Assembly (NCBI GenBank): GCA_937981555.1
Contig: CALJOK010000042.1
Coordinates: 1-64,000 of the forward strand
Length of the DNA stretch: 64,000 nt
Direction: 5' to 3'
DNA from: an uncultured Saprospiraceae bacterium
GTDB lineage: Bacteria > Bacteroidota > Bacteroidia > Chitinophagales > Saprospiraceae
A program made the translations under genes and the position numbers. Of this stretch, positions 24,485 through 32,705 are shown one piece after another; position 1 is the stretch's first letter, and every line of letters starts with the position of its first letter. The notes beneath the pieces are model-generated. The model ran no database searches and was not told the origin of the DNA. It saw only the letters and a program-made list of their open reading frames with translations.

Positions 24485-25246
24485 TTAATCTTTATTCCAA
24501 ATTTCCCACGATTTTTCTGCCTGCAAATGTAGCATTTCCAATCCATTTTTGATCGCTGCTCCTTGACTTTCTCCTCTTTTCAAAAATACCGTTTTTTCTG
24601 GATTATAAACTAAATCATACAAATGATATTTTGCATTCATTCTATGAAATGGTAGATTCGGACAACTTTCTATATTAGGTAACATTCCAAGCGGTGTAGT
24701 GTTGACAATTAATCGACATTCATCAAAAATAATCGTATCCAAATCATCATAAATTAAATCTCCTTTTCCTTTTTTCCGAGATACTAAAATCGGTTCTATT
24801 CCTAATTTTTTCAAAATAAACACAACTGCTTTGGCTGCTCCTCCTGTCCCTAAAATTAAAGCATTTTCAACTGAAATATTCTTTTGTTTTCGAGTTAACA
24901 AATCCATTAATGATTTTTCAAAACCATAAACATCTGTATTGTAACCTTTTAATTTCCCATCTTTGATTTTGATGGTATTGACTGCTCCGATAGCTTTAGC
25001 TTCCGCTGAAATTTCGTCTAAATATGGTAACACTTTTTCTTTGTAAGGAATGGTTACATTTAGACCAACTAGATTCGGATGATCAGAAAGTAGCTTTGGA
25101 AAGTCTTCTATTTTTTCCAAAGGAGAAAGGAAATATTCATGGTTAGTAATCTTCTCTCGTTCAAATTTTTCCGTAAAATATTTTTGGGAAAAAGAATGAG
25201 AAAGAGGAAAACCAATAAGAGTAAATTGTCGCTTATTACTGGACAC
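24485..25246 (-). CDS. aroE: Shikimate dehydrogenase
   Basis: A 253-residue NADP-dependent enzyme that reduces 3-dehydroshikimate to shikimate in aromatic amino acid synthesis. The substrate site is GFPLSHSFSQKYF near residues 12-24 with catalytic Lys in NVTIPYKEKV near 70; the nucleotide-binding loop is LGTGGAAKAV; the tail has GLEMLHLQAEKSWEIW. Another pathway gene, aroK, is 10 kb away at 35260-35775, so the pathway genes are scattered. Confidence 0.95.
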   Translation of the reverse strand: MSSNKRQFTLIGFPLSHSFSQKYFTEKFEREKITNHEYFLSPLEKIEDFPKLLSDHPNLVGLNVTIPYKEKVLPYLDEISAEAKAIGAVNTIKIKDGKLKGYNTDVYGFEKSLMDLLTRKQKNISVENALILGTGGAAKAVVFILKKLGIEPILVSRKKGKGDLIYDDLDTIIFDECRLIVNTTPLGMLPNIESCPNLPFHRMNAKYHLYDLVYNPEKTVFLKRGESQGAAIKNGLEMLHLQAEKSWEIWNKD

Positions 25247-25323
25247 TTTATTTATTTTTTATTAAAAAAAAAAGGAAGTTGCAATTTAGATAATTTGGAG
25301 GATATTGTGATATTGTTTTGATA

Positions 25324-25439
25324 GAACACGGATGCCACAGATCACGCGAATTTTAGCGGATTTGACGATTACTACTTGATGATAAACACTCGTACAACCT
25401 CTATCGCTTCTATCTGCAAAATCTGCGGCATCTGTGTTC
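25324..25439. repeat. Inverted repeat between divergent genes (19-bp arms)
   Basis: Arms 25324-25342 and 25421-25439 pair over 17 of 19 positions (GAACACGGATGCC type) around a 78-nt interior. It is between aroE (left) and the MBL gene (right), both transcribed away from it, so it is not a terminator. The right arm ends 19 bp before ATG 25459. The arm is related to the repeat at 44267-44381. Confidence 0.8.
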
Positions 25440-25458
25440 CATAAAAAAAATATTATTT

Positions 25459-26280
25459 ATGAAAATCCAATACCAAGATTCCAACACTACCATCTTCGAA
25501 AGTGCTTTATACCAAACCACTTCTACTGTCATCAATTTAGAAAACTTCATACTTATCGTTGATCCAAATTGGTTACCCATAGAAATTAAAACAATACAAT
25601 TACATGTTGAAAAGATACGCAATTCCAAACCAATCTATCTTTTATTCACCCATTCAGATTACGATCATATTATTGGCTATCGAGCATTTCCTGAGGCAAA
25701 GATCATCGCCTCAGAAGCATTTCAAAATAATCCCGAAAAAGAAAAAATCATTGCACAAATCAATAATTTCGATGACGAAAATTATATCCTTCGCAACTAT
25801 CCTATCGAATATCCAATTGTCGACATTGTCGTTTCTGATGATTTTCAAAAAATAGAAATTGAAGGAACTGAGATTGTTTTTTGTCAGGCTGTGGGGCATA
25901 ATTCAGATGGAATCTTTACTATGATTCCAAGTTTGGGAATTTTTATTGCGGGTGATTATTTATGCGAGGTAGAATTTCCATTTATCTATGTGAGTGGATT
26001 CTTATATTTGGAAACTTTGAAAAAAGCGTTAAAAATAATTGAACAATTTGAACCTGAAATTTTGATTGCTGGTCATGGACTTTTTTCCAAAAACAAAAAA
26101 GAAATGTTTGACCGAACGAAGGAAGCTGAAAAATATATCAACGATTTAATTTTTTCTATAAAAAATAAGACTCCTTTCGATCTCGATACGTTTTTAAAAA
26201 AATATCATTTTCCTGAAAATATGATTGCTGCTCACAAGAAAAATTTAGAAATTTTGAAAGAAGAATTGAACGAAACTTAA
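25459..26280 (+). CDS. Metallo-beta-lactamase-fold hydrolase
   Basis: A 273-residue MBL-fold protein without a signal peptide. The metal motif HSDYDHIIG gives H65, D67, D69 and H70; other ligands appear in VGHNSDGIF, GIFIAGDYL and the final AGHG. The N-terminal half lacks extra domains. The family includes hydrolases for thioesters, lactones and RNA; no specific substrate can be assigned. It is followed 74 bp later by pepD on the same strand, which has its own -7 box. Confidence 0.85.
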   Translation: MKIQYQDSNTTIFESALYQTTSTVINLENFILIVDPNWLPIEIKTIQLHVEKIRNSKPIYLLFTHSDYDHIIGYRAFPEAKIIASEAFQNNPEKEKIIAQINNFDDENYILRNYPIEYPIVDIVVSDDFQKIEIEGTEIVFCQAVGHNSDGIFTMIPSLGIFIAGDYLCEVEFPFIYVSGFLYLETLKKALKIIEQFEPEILIAGHGLFSKNKKEMFDRTKEAEKYINDLIFSIKNKTPFDLDTFLKKYHFPENMIAAHKKNLEILKEELNET

Positions 26281-26314
26281 ACCTTCTTTCAACATAAAAC
26301 CTAAGCACATTTTT

Positions 26315-26322
26315 TATCTTTG
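26315..26322 (+). promoter_or_regulatory. Promoter -7 box for pepD
   Basis: TATCTTTG fits TAnnTTTG exactly and lies 32 bp before ATG 26355. The -33 region is not clear. Confidence 0.5.
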
Positions 26323-26354
26323 CTATCATTTTTTTAAACTATAAACAAAACTTC

Positions 26355-27809
26355 ATGTCAGCTGATATTCAAAATCTCGAACCAAAGTCTCTTTGGAAAA
26401 ACTTTGCTCACCTTAATGCTGTTCCTCGTGCTTCAAGAAAAGAAGAAAGGGTCATCGAATTTGCTAAAAACTTCGGAGAAAATTTAGGTTTCGAAACGAC
26501 TGTCGATGATGTCGGAAATGTAATTATCAAAAAACCGGCAAGTGCAGGAATGGAAAATCGAACCACTATTGTCATGCAGAGTCACCTAGATATGGTGCAT
26601 CAAAAAAATGCAGATACTAATTTTAATTTCGATACAGAAGGCATCAAAATGTTGATCGAAGGGGATTGGGTACATGCTGATGGAACAACGCTCGGCGCAG
26701 ACAATGGAATTGGCGTGGCAACAATTATGGCACTTTTAGAATCTACTGATATTCCTCATCCTCCTTTGGAAGCGCTTTTTACAATTGACGAAGAAACGGG
26801 AATGACAGGAGCTTTAGGATTGAAAGGAGGTTACCTTGATGGAAAGATTATGTTGAATTTAGATACGGAAGATGACCACGAATTAACCATTGGATGTGCA
26901 GGAGGAATTGATGTGACAGCAGAAGGAACTTATGAAATCGAAAATTTGGGGAGTCCTCATAAAGCATGGAAAATAAGTTTAAAAGGTCTTGCTGGAGGAC
27001 ATTCTGGAATGGAAATTCATTTAGGAAAAGGGAATGCTAATAAACTGATGAATCGATTTTTGTTGGAAGCAACTAAGGAATTAAATATCCGAATCCATTC
27101 CGTTGATGGCGGGGGATTACGAAATGCAATTCCAAGAGAATCATTTTCTATTATTACAATTGCTGAAGAAAATGAAACGGCACTTCAACATTTGATTGCA
27201 AAATATTTAGATATTTTTCAAAAAGAATATCAAACTACTGACCCTGATTTACAACTGCTCGTCGAACCTTCAGAAAATGTAAATACATTGTTATCAAATG
27301 CAGATCAATTAAATTTATTACGAAGTATTTATGCTTGCCCTAATGGAATATATCGAATGAGTCCTGATATTAAAGATCTTGTTCAGACATCTAATAATGT
27401 TGCTAGAGTTTTAGTAGAAGGTGGAAAATATAAAATCCTTTGTTTGACTCGAAGTTCTGTTGATAGTGAAAAAATGGACGAAGCGAATGCAATTTCCAGT
27501 ACGTTCGAATTGATTGGAGCAAAGGTAAGTTTTAGTGGAACTTATCCAGGTTGGACACCAAAACCAGGAGCTGAGATTGTCAACATAATGAGCAACTTAT
27601 ACGAAGAAATGTTTGACGGAAAAGCAGATGTAAACGCTTGTCATGCAGGTTTGGAATGTGGAATTTTAGGAACTAATTATCCTGACATGGAAATGATTTC
27701 CTTTGGTCCAAATATTCGAGGAGCACATTCACCTGATGAAAAAGTGCAAATAAGTTCAGTACAAAAATTTTGGAAATACTTATTGGAAACCTTGAAAAGA
27801 ATTCCTTAA
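26355..27809 (+). CDS. pepD: Aminoacyl-histidine dipeptidase (cytosol non-specific dipeptidase, M20C)
   Basis: A 484-residue zinc dipeptidase of the PepD family that cleaves Xaa-His and other dipeptides. Metal and catalytic residues are visible in MQSHLDMVHQ, GTTLGADNGIGVA, LFTIDEETGMTGA and NLDTEDDHELTIGCAGG, and in the C-terminal CHAGLECG and SFGPNIRGAHSPDE. A lid domain lies between residues ~200 and 390 (GLAGGHSGMEIHLGKGNANK). Full length, no signal peptide, cytosolic. Confidence 0.96.
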   Translation: MSADIQNLEPKSLWKNFAHLNAVPRASRKEERVIEFAKNFGENLGFETTVDDVGNVIIKKPASAGMENRTTIVMQSHLDMVHQKNADTNFNFDTEGIKMLIEGDWVHADGTTLGADNGIGVATIMALLESTDIPHPPLEALFTIDEETGMTGALGLKGGYLDGKIMLNLDTEDDHELTIGCAGGIDVTAEGTYEIENLGSPHKAWKISLKGLAGGHSGMEIHLGKGNANKLMNRFLLEATKELNIRIHSVDGGGLRNAIPRESFSIITIAEENETALQHLIAKYLDIFQKEYQTTDPDLQLLVEPSENVNTLLSNADQLNLLRSIYACPNGIYRMSPDIKDLVQTSNNVARVLVEGGKYKILCLTRSSVDSEKMDEANAISSTFELIGAKVSFSGTYPGWTPKPGAEIVNIMSNLYEEMFDGKADVNACHAGLECGILGTNYPDMEMISFGPNIRGAHSPDEKVQISSVQKFWKYLLETLKRIP

Positions 27810-27833
27810 AAAATGAGAGCATCTCTAAAAGCA

Positions 27834-27893
27834 TTGTGACTGCTGAGTTCCCACTTTTTCATTTCGATAAAAAAGGTTCGCCAGCAGTCACAA
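27834..27893 (+). repeat. Inverted repeat downstream of pepD
   Basis: 12-bp perfect arms (27834-27845 and 27882-27893, TTGTGACTGCTG) with a 36-nt interior, 25 bp past the pepD stop. It could end the pepD transcript but lacks a U-tract. Confidence 0.7.
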
Positions 27894-28040
27894 ATCTTTC
27901 CTTTCCTTTTCTACAAACTGTCTTAAATGTTTTTATATAATCATCCTCAATATTTTCACACTTCAACAACTTGTTAATATTTTAATAAATATTGATTCCC
28001 TACACTTTATGCACTAATTCACCCCGTTCTGTTAACAGAA

Positions 28041-28391
28041 TACAGAAATTATATTAAAAAAACATTAATCAATAGTGACGAGGAAATAATTCCTCCGTCA
28101 TAAAAACGATTATTTAATAAACTCACCCTGACTTAGAACTTATAAACACATATTAAACTAAAGGTCTTTTTAGTTTTCCCTCAATATTTGAAGGAAATTA
28201 AAGAGGACATTTCTTATAATTGAATATCATCATATCAAACTAACATACGCCAATAAAGGATTATCCTTTATTTTTATTGGTGATATAATTCGATTTATTT
28301 AGGAATGTTTTAGAGAGTGATTAAGAGTAAAATCTTAATTATTAGAAATTAGTAACTGTCAATCTCATTGGCAGTTACTTTTTTTTTTTTT
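28041..28391 (+). ncRNA. Candidate structured small RNA with intrinsic terminator
   Basis: A terminator (28351-28391) with no protein gene in front of it for 540 bp implies a non-coding transcript. Upstream lie a 9-bp hairpin with one bulge and an ATAA tetraloop (28076-28100), an 8-bp hairpin with AAACTAAA/TTTAGTTT arms (28155-28176) and a bulged stem (28250-28280). The 5' end is not defined; 28041 is simply the base after the palindrome. I could not match it to tmRNA, RNase P, SRP RNA or 6S RNA. Alternatively it is a long leader of the gene at 28663 with an attenuator. Confidence 0.4.
28351..28391 (+). terminator. Strong Rho-independent terminator
   Basis: A 10-bp stem with one G-U pair (28351-28360 with 28370-28379), a 9-nt loop and thirteen consecutive T. 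One of the best intrinsic terminators in the window. Confidence 0.88.
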
Positions 28392-28662
28392 CAAAAAATC
28401 TCCTTCTTTTTTCAGTCATATATGTGAAAATTCCGTTAAAAAAATAAGGATTCTTTCATATTCAATCCATTTAAGTTAAGGTTTTGTTATCTCTTGTTAC
28501 TCCTTCTTTTCTCGCCGTCAAAAGGGCAAACAATATGATAAAAATCATTACGTTTTTAGATTTTGAAAAAGAGACTATCCCAATCAATCTAATTTTAAAA
28601 ACCGTTAATCACAAAAACATTTTTTTAAAAACCTAGCCAATTTGGCTTCAAAATTAAATATC

Positions 28663-29196
28663 ATGAAGACATTAAAAATTGTATTAAGCTTAAGTATGTT
28701 ATTTGCAATTGCTTTCGCACCTATAAACTCATTTGCTCAAGTTACAGAAGATGCTCAAATTGAGAAGATCGAAAAAGAAGCTGATAAACAAGCAAAGATT
28801 GAGACTAAGAAAAATAAAAAAGCCGACAAAAGAAATCGAAAAAAGGCAATTAAAGGTAAAAAAAGAAAAAATTTAACACCTGAGCAACGTGCTGAAAGAA
28901 AAGCTAAAAGAGAAGTAGCCAAAGCAGAACGTGAAAAGAATATGACACCAGAACAACGCGCTGAACGTGAGCAAAAAAGAGTAGAAAGAAAAGCTAAAAG
29001 AAAAGCAGATACGGAACGAAGAAAAAATATGACACCAGAACAGAAAGCTGCAATAAAGGCAGAAAGAAAAGCAGCGGCGGAACGAAGAAAAAACATGACG
29101 CCAGAGCAAAGAGCTGAAATGAAAGCTGAAAAAAAGAAAATTAAAAAAGAAAAGAAGAAGTTGAAAAATCTAAATGAAGAAAATCAACTTCCTTAA
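28663..29196 (+). CDS. Exported highly basic protein with repeated KNMTPEQRAE motif
   Basis: A 177-residue exported protein; ATG 28663 gives a signal peptide (MKTLKIVLSLSMLFAIAFAP...SFAQ). The mature part is mostly Lys, Arg, Glu and Ala and should be a long charged helix. Four copies of a motif close to KN(M/L)TPEQ(R/K)A(E/A) recur every 21-25 residues from about 67 to 155. LTPEQ-like motifs are the hallmark of Spy/CpxP-type periplasmic chaperones and occur in Bacteroidota DUF4890-like proteins, but the family is not certain. It is followed by a strong terminator. The antisense frames over it are low-complexity shadows. Confidence 0.8.
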   Translation: MKTLKIVLSLSMLFAIAFAPINSFAQVTEDAQIEKIEKEADKQAKIETKKNKKADKRNRKKAIKGKKRKNLTPEQRAERKAKREVAKAEREKNMTPEQRAEREQKRVERKAKRKADTERRKNMTPEQKAAIKAERKAAAERRKNMTPEQRAEMKAEKKKIKKEKKKLKNLNEENQLP

Positions 29197-29235
29197 AAAT
29201 AGTGATAGGTAATCTTCTAATAAAGAAGATTTGTG

Positions 29236-29268
29236 GGACAATAATTTTAGATTGTTGTCCTTTTTTTT
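29236..29268 (+). terminator. Rho-independent terminator after the TPEQ-repeat gene
   Basis: A 10-bp stem with one G-U pair (29236-29245 with 29251-29260), a 5-nt loop and eight T (29261-29268). Confidence 0.88.
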
Positions 29269-29334
29269 ATGAGAACAAGTGGCATAAAAACTGCTATAAT
29301 TAATATGAAATATTTCTTTGATTTAAAATACAAA

Positions 29335-29745
29335 ATGATGAATTTTCAAAAAGTAATTTTAGCTAGTTTCTGTTGTATTTGCTTAATTTTTTCCTCTAAC
29401 AGCTTAATGGCGCAAACGCCTCAGCAGGTTAAAATTGATGAAAAGAAAGAGGTAAAAGAAAACAAAATGGTTTTGCAAAAGAATAAAAAAACTATTTCTA
29501 AAATCGAAAAGGAAAAGAAAAGTGAAATATCTACTGAAAGAAAAATCCTTCAAAAGAAAAATATTTTATACGGTTCTCCTGCTCGAATCAAGAGAGCAAA
29601 AGTAGATTTGGAAAGAAGAAAGAAACAAGGAAGATCTTCTAGAACTGAAATCCTAAGAGAAGAAAAAAGGATTAAAGAATCAGAAACTCAAATAAAAAAG
29701 GAAACCAAAAAAGTGAAGAAATTTTCTAAAGAAACTAGTCAATAG
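29335..29745 (+). CDS. Exported basic coiled-coil protein, function unknown
   Basis: A 136-residue protein if started at ATG 29335, which gives a signal peptide MMNFQKVILASFCCICLIF...LMAQ; an earlier in-frame ATG at 29269 abuts the terminator and would put 22 odd residues ahead of it. The mature part is very rich in Lys and Glu (KKTISKIEKEKKSEISTERK) and predicts a charged coiled coil. It resembles the preceding gene in composition but not in motif. No family recognised. Confidence 0.65.
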   Translation: MMNFQKVILASFCCICLIFSSNSLMAQTPQQVKIDEKKEVKENKMVLQKNKKTISKIEKEKKSEISTERKILQKKNILYGSPARIKRAKVDLERRKKQGRSSRTEILREEKRIKESETQIKKETKKVKKFSKETSQ

Positions 29746-29831
29746 TTAATAAAAAAATCCTTCTTCCTTAAAACTTTATTAGTTTTGTTTCCTCTGCTCA
29801 TCTGGCAGACAGCTTGAAAAAATCCCCCTGC

Positions 29832-30704
29832 ATGTCTTCAAAAAAATTTCAACATATTTTTTTATTGGTTCAGGTAGCCACCGTTTCCGTTTTTCTGGGA
29901 AGGGCTTGGCAACATATCATTTGGGATGCTCCATTTCGAACCTTGCTGTGGGATGAAAGTTGGATGACTTCTATCCTCCCTTGGTTTTCCAATATTTCGT
30001 ACGAAGATTTCATCACCAGTCAAGAGATGGATGAAGCTATTCAAAATGTGATAAAAGCAAATGGATGGTTTTATGTCACGTGTGCATTCATAACTATTTT
30101 TATAAAAAAAATTCCTCGAGTGTTCACTTATATTTTGTGGTTGGGAGCTGTTAGTTTAATATTTTTAGCACTTTTATATTGCAAAGAGAAGTTCTTCCAA
30201 TGGGGACAGTTTTGGGAATATAGTTTGCAATTTGGATCTCCTATTTTTCTATTTTATTTATGGAAAAAACAAGAGGTTAGTAATCGTATGATTTTGTTTA
30301 TGAAAATTGCGATTGCAATTACTTTTATTTCCCATGGATTGTATGCTTTAAATTATTATCCAAGACCTGGACATTTTACAGAGATGGTAATAACTATTTT
30401 AGGAGTCGAAGAATCGACTGCTATCCTGTTTTTAAATTTTGCTGGTGTGTTGGATTTCGTCATTGCGATTGGAATTTTTATCAAAGGAAAAATTGGCAGG
30501 TGGATCTTACTCTACACTATTTTTTGGGGACTAGCTACGACGATGGCTCGAATAGTGGGACATTTCTATTTGGATATGATGGAAGATACGTTGATGATGT
30601 GGGTACATGAATCTGTTTATCGAATGCCACATTTTTTGATTCCGCTAGCAGTTTACTATTTTTACAAAAAACAAAACCATGAAAAAAACAATCTTGCTTT
30701 TTAG
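29832..30704 (+). CDS. Multi-pass membrane protein, function unknown
   Basis: A 290-residue protein with about seven to eight hydrophobic segments, e.g. VFTYILWLGAVSLIFLALLY, MILFMKIAIAITFISHGLYAL and FLNFAGVLDFVIAIGIF. Polar signatures between them include LGRAWQHIIWDAPFRTLLWDE and HESVYRMPHFLIPL. The pattern of a helical bundle with a late FAGVLDFVIAIG segment recalls DoxX-like proteins only loosely. ATG 29832 is used; an earlier TTG is possible. Its last 26 bp overlap the next gene, so they are translationally coupled. Confidence 0.75.
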   Translation: MSSKKFQHIFLLVQVATVSVFLGRAWQHIIWDAPFRTLLWDESWMTSILPWFSNISYEDFITSQEMDEAIQNVIKANGWFYVTCAFITIFIKKIPRVFTYILWLGAVSLIFLALLYCKEKFFQWGQFWEYSLQFGSPIFLFYLWKKQEVSNRMILFMKIAIAITFISHGLYALNYYPRPGHFTEMVITILGVEESTAILFLNFAGVLDFVIAIGIFIKGKIGRWILLYTIFWGLATTMARIVGHFYLDMMEDTLMMWVHESVYRMPHFLIPLAVYYFYKKQNHEKNNLAF

Positions 30705-31113
30705 CTTAATGCTATTCACTACTCAACTCGTTTTTTCCCAAAATAAAGATTTCGAAAAAATAAAGAAATTGATGACCACCCAATCTGAAGCTTGGAATCG
30801 TGGAGACATTGATGGATTTATGACGACCTATTGGAAGTCTGAAAAACTACAATTCATCGGTTCAAAGGGACCAACTTACGGCTGGAAGAATACACTCGAT
30901 CGATATAAAAAAAGTTATCCTTCCAAAGAAGCAATGGGCTTTTTGACTTTTGATATTATTAATTTGGATAAACGAAGTCGGAAAGTAATTTCAGTTGTAG
31001 GAAAATGGCATCTCAAACGAGGCGCTGACCTCGGAGATTTGGAAGGTCATTTTTTATTAATTTTGAAAAAAATAAAAGGGGAATGGTTAATTGTTGCTGA
31101 TCATTCGAGTTGA
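30679..31113 (+). CDS. Exported DUF4440/NTF2-like protein
   Basis: A 144-residue exported protein with signal peptide (MKKTILLFSLMLFTTQLVFSQ). The body matches the DUF4440/SnoaL-like NTF2 fold: QSEAWNRGDIDGFMTTYW, a TYGWKNTLDRYKKSYP segment and the closing GHFLLILKKIKGEWLIVADHSS. These folds form a cone-shaped pocket; the function is usually unknown. It overlaps the preceding membrane protein gene by 26 bp. Confidence 0.88.
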   Translation: MKKTILLFSLMLFTTQLVFSQNKDFEKIKKLMTTQSEAWNRGDIDGFMTTYWKSEKLQFIGSKGPTYGWKNTLDRYKKSYPSKEAMGFLTFDIINLDKRSRKVISVVGKWHLKRGADLGDLEGHFLLILKKIKGEWLIVADHSS

Positions 31114-31135
31114 TTAAAAATTTAATTTTTCACCA

Positions 31136-31176
31136 AAAAAAACGGGAATAAGTATTTAGCTTATTCCCGTTTTTTT
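31136..31176. terminator. Bidirectional terminator at a convergent junction
   Basis: Arms 31136-31152 and 31160-31176 (ACGGGAATAAG core) with a 7-nt loop and A/T tracts on both sides. It serves the DUF4440 gene and the leftward lipoprotein gene. Confidence 0.88.
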
Positions 31177-31191
31177 GATAAAATTCTAAAC

Positions 31192-32010
31192 CTAATTATG
31201 TTCCACCACCACCTGACGAAGTATCAATCCTCGCTCCGCTTTCTCTTCCCAAGGAATATTATTGCAATAAACTAATCCTGAATCATCTCCATCACATTCA
31301 CCGGCTGAACTTGAAATGGCGCATTGTGTGTCTAGAATTTTCATTTCTTTATAAATCAAGCCAACACCTCGTGCGTATTTTTCGATGGAAACTCGGTGAT
31401 TAATTTTATTTTCACTTGGCTCAGATTGAATTACAGTCATCACCGAGTCGAACAAGATTCCATTAAATTCTTCTGCCACGTCAACTGATTCATACTCATA
31501 TTGATCTGACCAATGCTTATAAAAATCAATAGTTTCACCACCTATTACAGTTGTCGTGTCTTGAAAAAAAGTATTTCCATTCCAACCTGTACCTTCTCGA
31601 ACTGGAAAAACGACTTTGATAAATCTTAAATTTTCTTCCACTCGTTCGACTTGAGTTTCTGTCATTTTAGTATTCCAAACATCGGTAACTTGCCAAGGGC
31701 CATTTTGATTTTGGCTGATAAACCTTTCAATGATATGATTTACTACGCCTGTATTGTCTTCAAAAATATCAACTACCTCCTCTTTTAAAAAATGGCTCGC
31801 TGTATCTTGAATAAACATACAATCACTTCCACTTTGTCCTCGATAAATAATAGAATCTAATTGGTAAGTGATATAATTTCCAATTTCAAGTGGATAATAA
31901 TCAAAGCCTTTTTTGAGAATCAAATTTTCAGCAACTGTATTTTCATTGCAGGAAAAATGAATAAAACTCAAAATAGTTAAACCACAGAATAGTAATATTT
32001 TATTTTTCAT
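31192..32010 (-). CDS. Lipoprotein, function unknown
   Basis: A 272-residue lipoprotein; ATG 32010 gives a signal peptide and lipobox (FIHFSC). The mature part starts NENTVAENLILKKGFDYYPLEIGNY and has alternating beta-like strands with a YYPLxxGNYITYQLD pattern common in Bacteroidota lipoproteins of unknown role. Three Cys in the second half (DTQCAISSSAGECDGDD ... VYC) may form disulfides. No family assigned. Monocistronic. Confidence 0.78.
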   Translation of the reverse strand: MKNKILLFCGLTILSFIHFSCNENTVAENLILKKGFDYYPLEIGNYITYQLDSIIYRGQSGSDCMFIQDTASHFLKEEVVDIFEDNTGVVNHIIERFISQNQNGPWQVTDVWNTKMTETQVERVEENLRFIKVVFPVREGTGWNGNTFFQDTTTVIGGETIDFYKHWSDQYEYESVDVAEEFNGILFDSVMTVIQSEPSENKINHRVSIEKYARGVGLIYKEMKILDTQCAISSSAGECDGDDSGLVYCNNIPWEEKAERGLILRQVVVEHN

Positions 32011-32193
32011 AATGTAGAACCGATGTGTAAAAATGGAATTATTAAACTCACCCACATTTTACTATTTTTTTCAGATAAAAACAAAAATTAATATGTGCAA
32101 AAAATACTCCAATTATTTCGACTTGTTGGACTTTTTTGGATTGAGTTAAATGTAGAACGTTTTAGGGAAATCAATATTTTTTCTAACAAAAAT

Positions 32194-32535
32194 TTATTTG
32201 TCTTCGATAGCTAAAATTCCTCTTGATTTTGCATTGTTACTGAAATCTAAGAAATCAATTAAGCTATCTTCTTGATCGATTCGGACGCCTTCGCAAGTTT
32301 CAAAAATAGCTCCCCATCTTTGACAAAAATTTTGCCGCTGAAAGTAGAATTGACCTTCATATTCAAAAAGAGTTGCATAATCTTGACAATTTGGAGTTTG
32401 TCCTGAATATGGAACGAAATTATGCATTTCAAAATAAGTTTTGAAACAGCCTTTATCTAAATTTACTTCATTGTCTTTTTTACAGGAGAAAAATAGAATT
32501 GTGCAAAGTGCGAGGAAGGTAAGTTTGCTTTTCAT
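32194..32535 (-). CDS. Small lipoprotein, function unknown
   Basis: A 113-residue lipoprotein with signal peptide and lipobox (LCTILFFSC) when started at ATG 32535. The mature part has five Cys (GCFK, PNCQD, NFCQRW, ETCEG plus the lipid-modified Cys) and a Phe/Tyr-rich centre (YEGQFYFQRQNF). No family recognised. It is 183 bp from the preceding lipoprotein gene on the same strand and may be a lineage-specific gene. Confidence 0.7.
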   Translation of the reverse strand: MKSKLTFLALCTILFFSCKKDNEVNLDKGCFKTYFEMHNFVPYSGQTPNCQDYATLFEYEGQFYFQRQNFCQRWGAIFETCEGVRIDQEDSLIDFLDFSNNAKSRGILAIEDK

Positions 32536-32639
32536 ATTTCTTTTTTTTGAAAAAATGGAATTCATTTTTATAGACCTAGAAAGAAAGGAAAAGAGTTGGT
32601 TTTAATTAAAAAAGTAATCGAGTAATTTAAAAAATAAAA

Positions 32640-32676
32640 CAGGCGATTACGAAATCAAAAATTCCGCAATCGCCTG
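32640..32676. terminator. Hairpin downstream of mnmA
   Basis: 9-bp perfect arms (32640-32648 and 32668-32676, CAGGCGATT) with a 19-nt loop, 30 bp past the mnmA stop on the minus strand. The T-run is weak. Confidence 0.6.
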
Positions 32677-32705
32677 ATCGACAAATTAACTGCTTAAACA
32701 ATTAA

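Larger units (their letters stand above)
27810..28662. other. 850-bp gene-free region with several structured elements
   Basis: No credible coding frame on either strand. It contains an inverted repeat at 27834-27893, a 14-bp perfect palindrome at 28027-28040, hairpins at 28076-28100, 28155-28176 and 28250-28280, and a strong intrinsic terminator ending at 28391. The next gene starts only at 28663. The most economical reading is a small RNA or long leader; see the ncRNA entry. Confidence 0.7.

Noticed and set aside
28041-28391. tmRNA, 6S RNA or RNase P RNA
   Set aside because: No tRNA-like ends with tag frame, no single long rod with a central bubble and no RNase P core motifs could be seen.
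28755-29109. Two long antisense frames (113 and 78 codons) opposite the TPEQ-repeat gene
   Set aside because: They are reverse readings of Lys/Glu-rich codons, giving Phe/Leu/Ser strings; the plus strand has the signal peptide and terminator.
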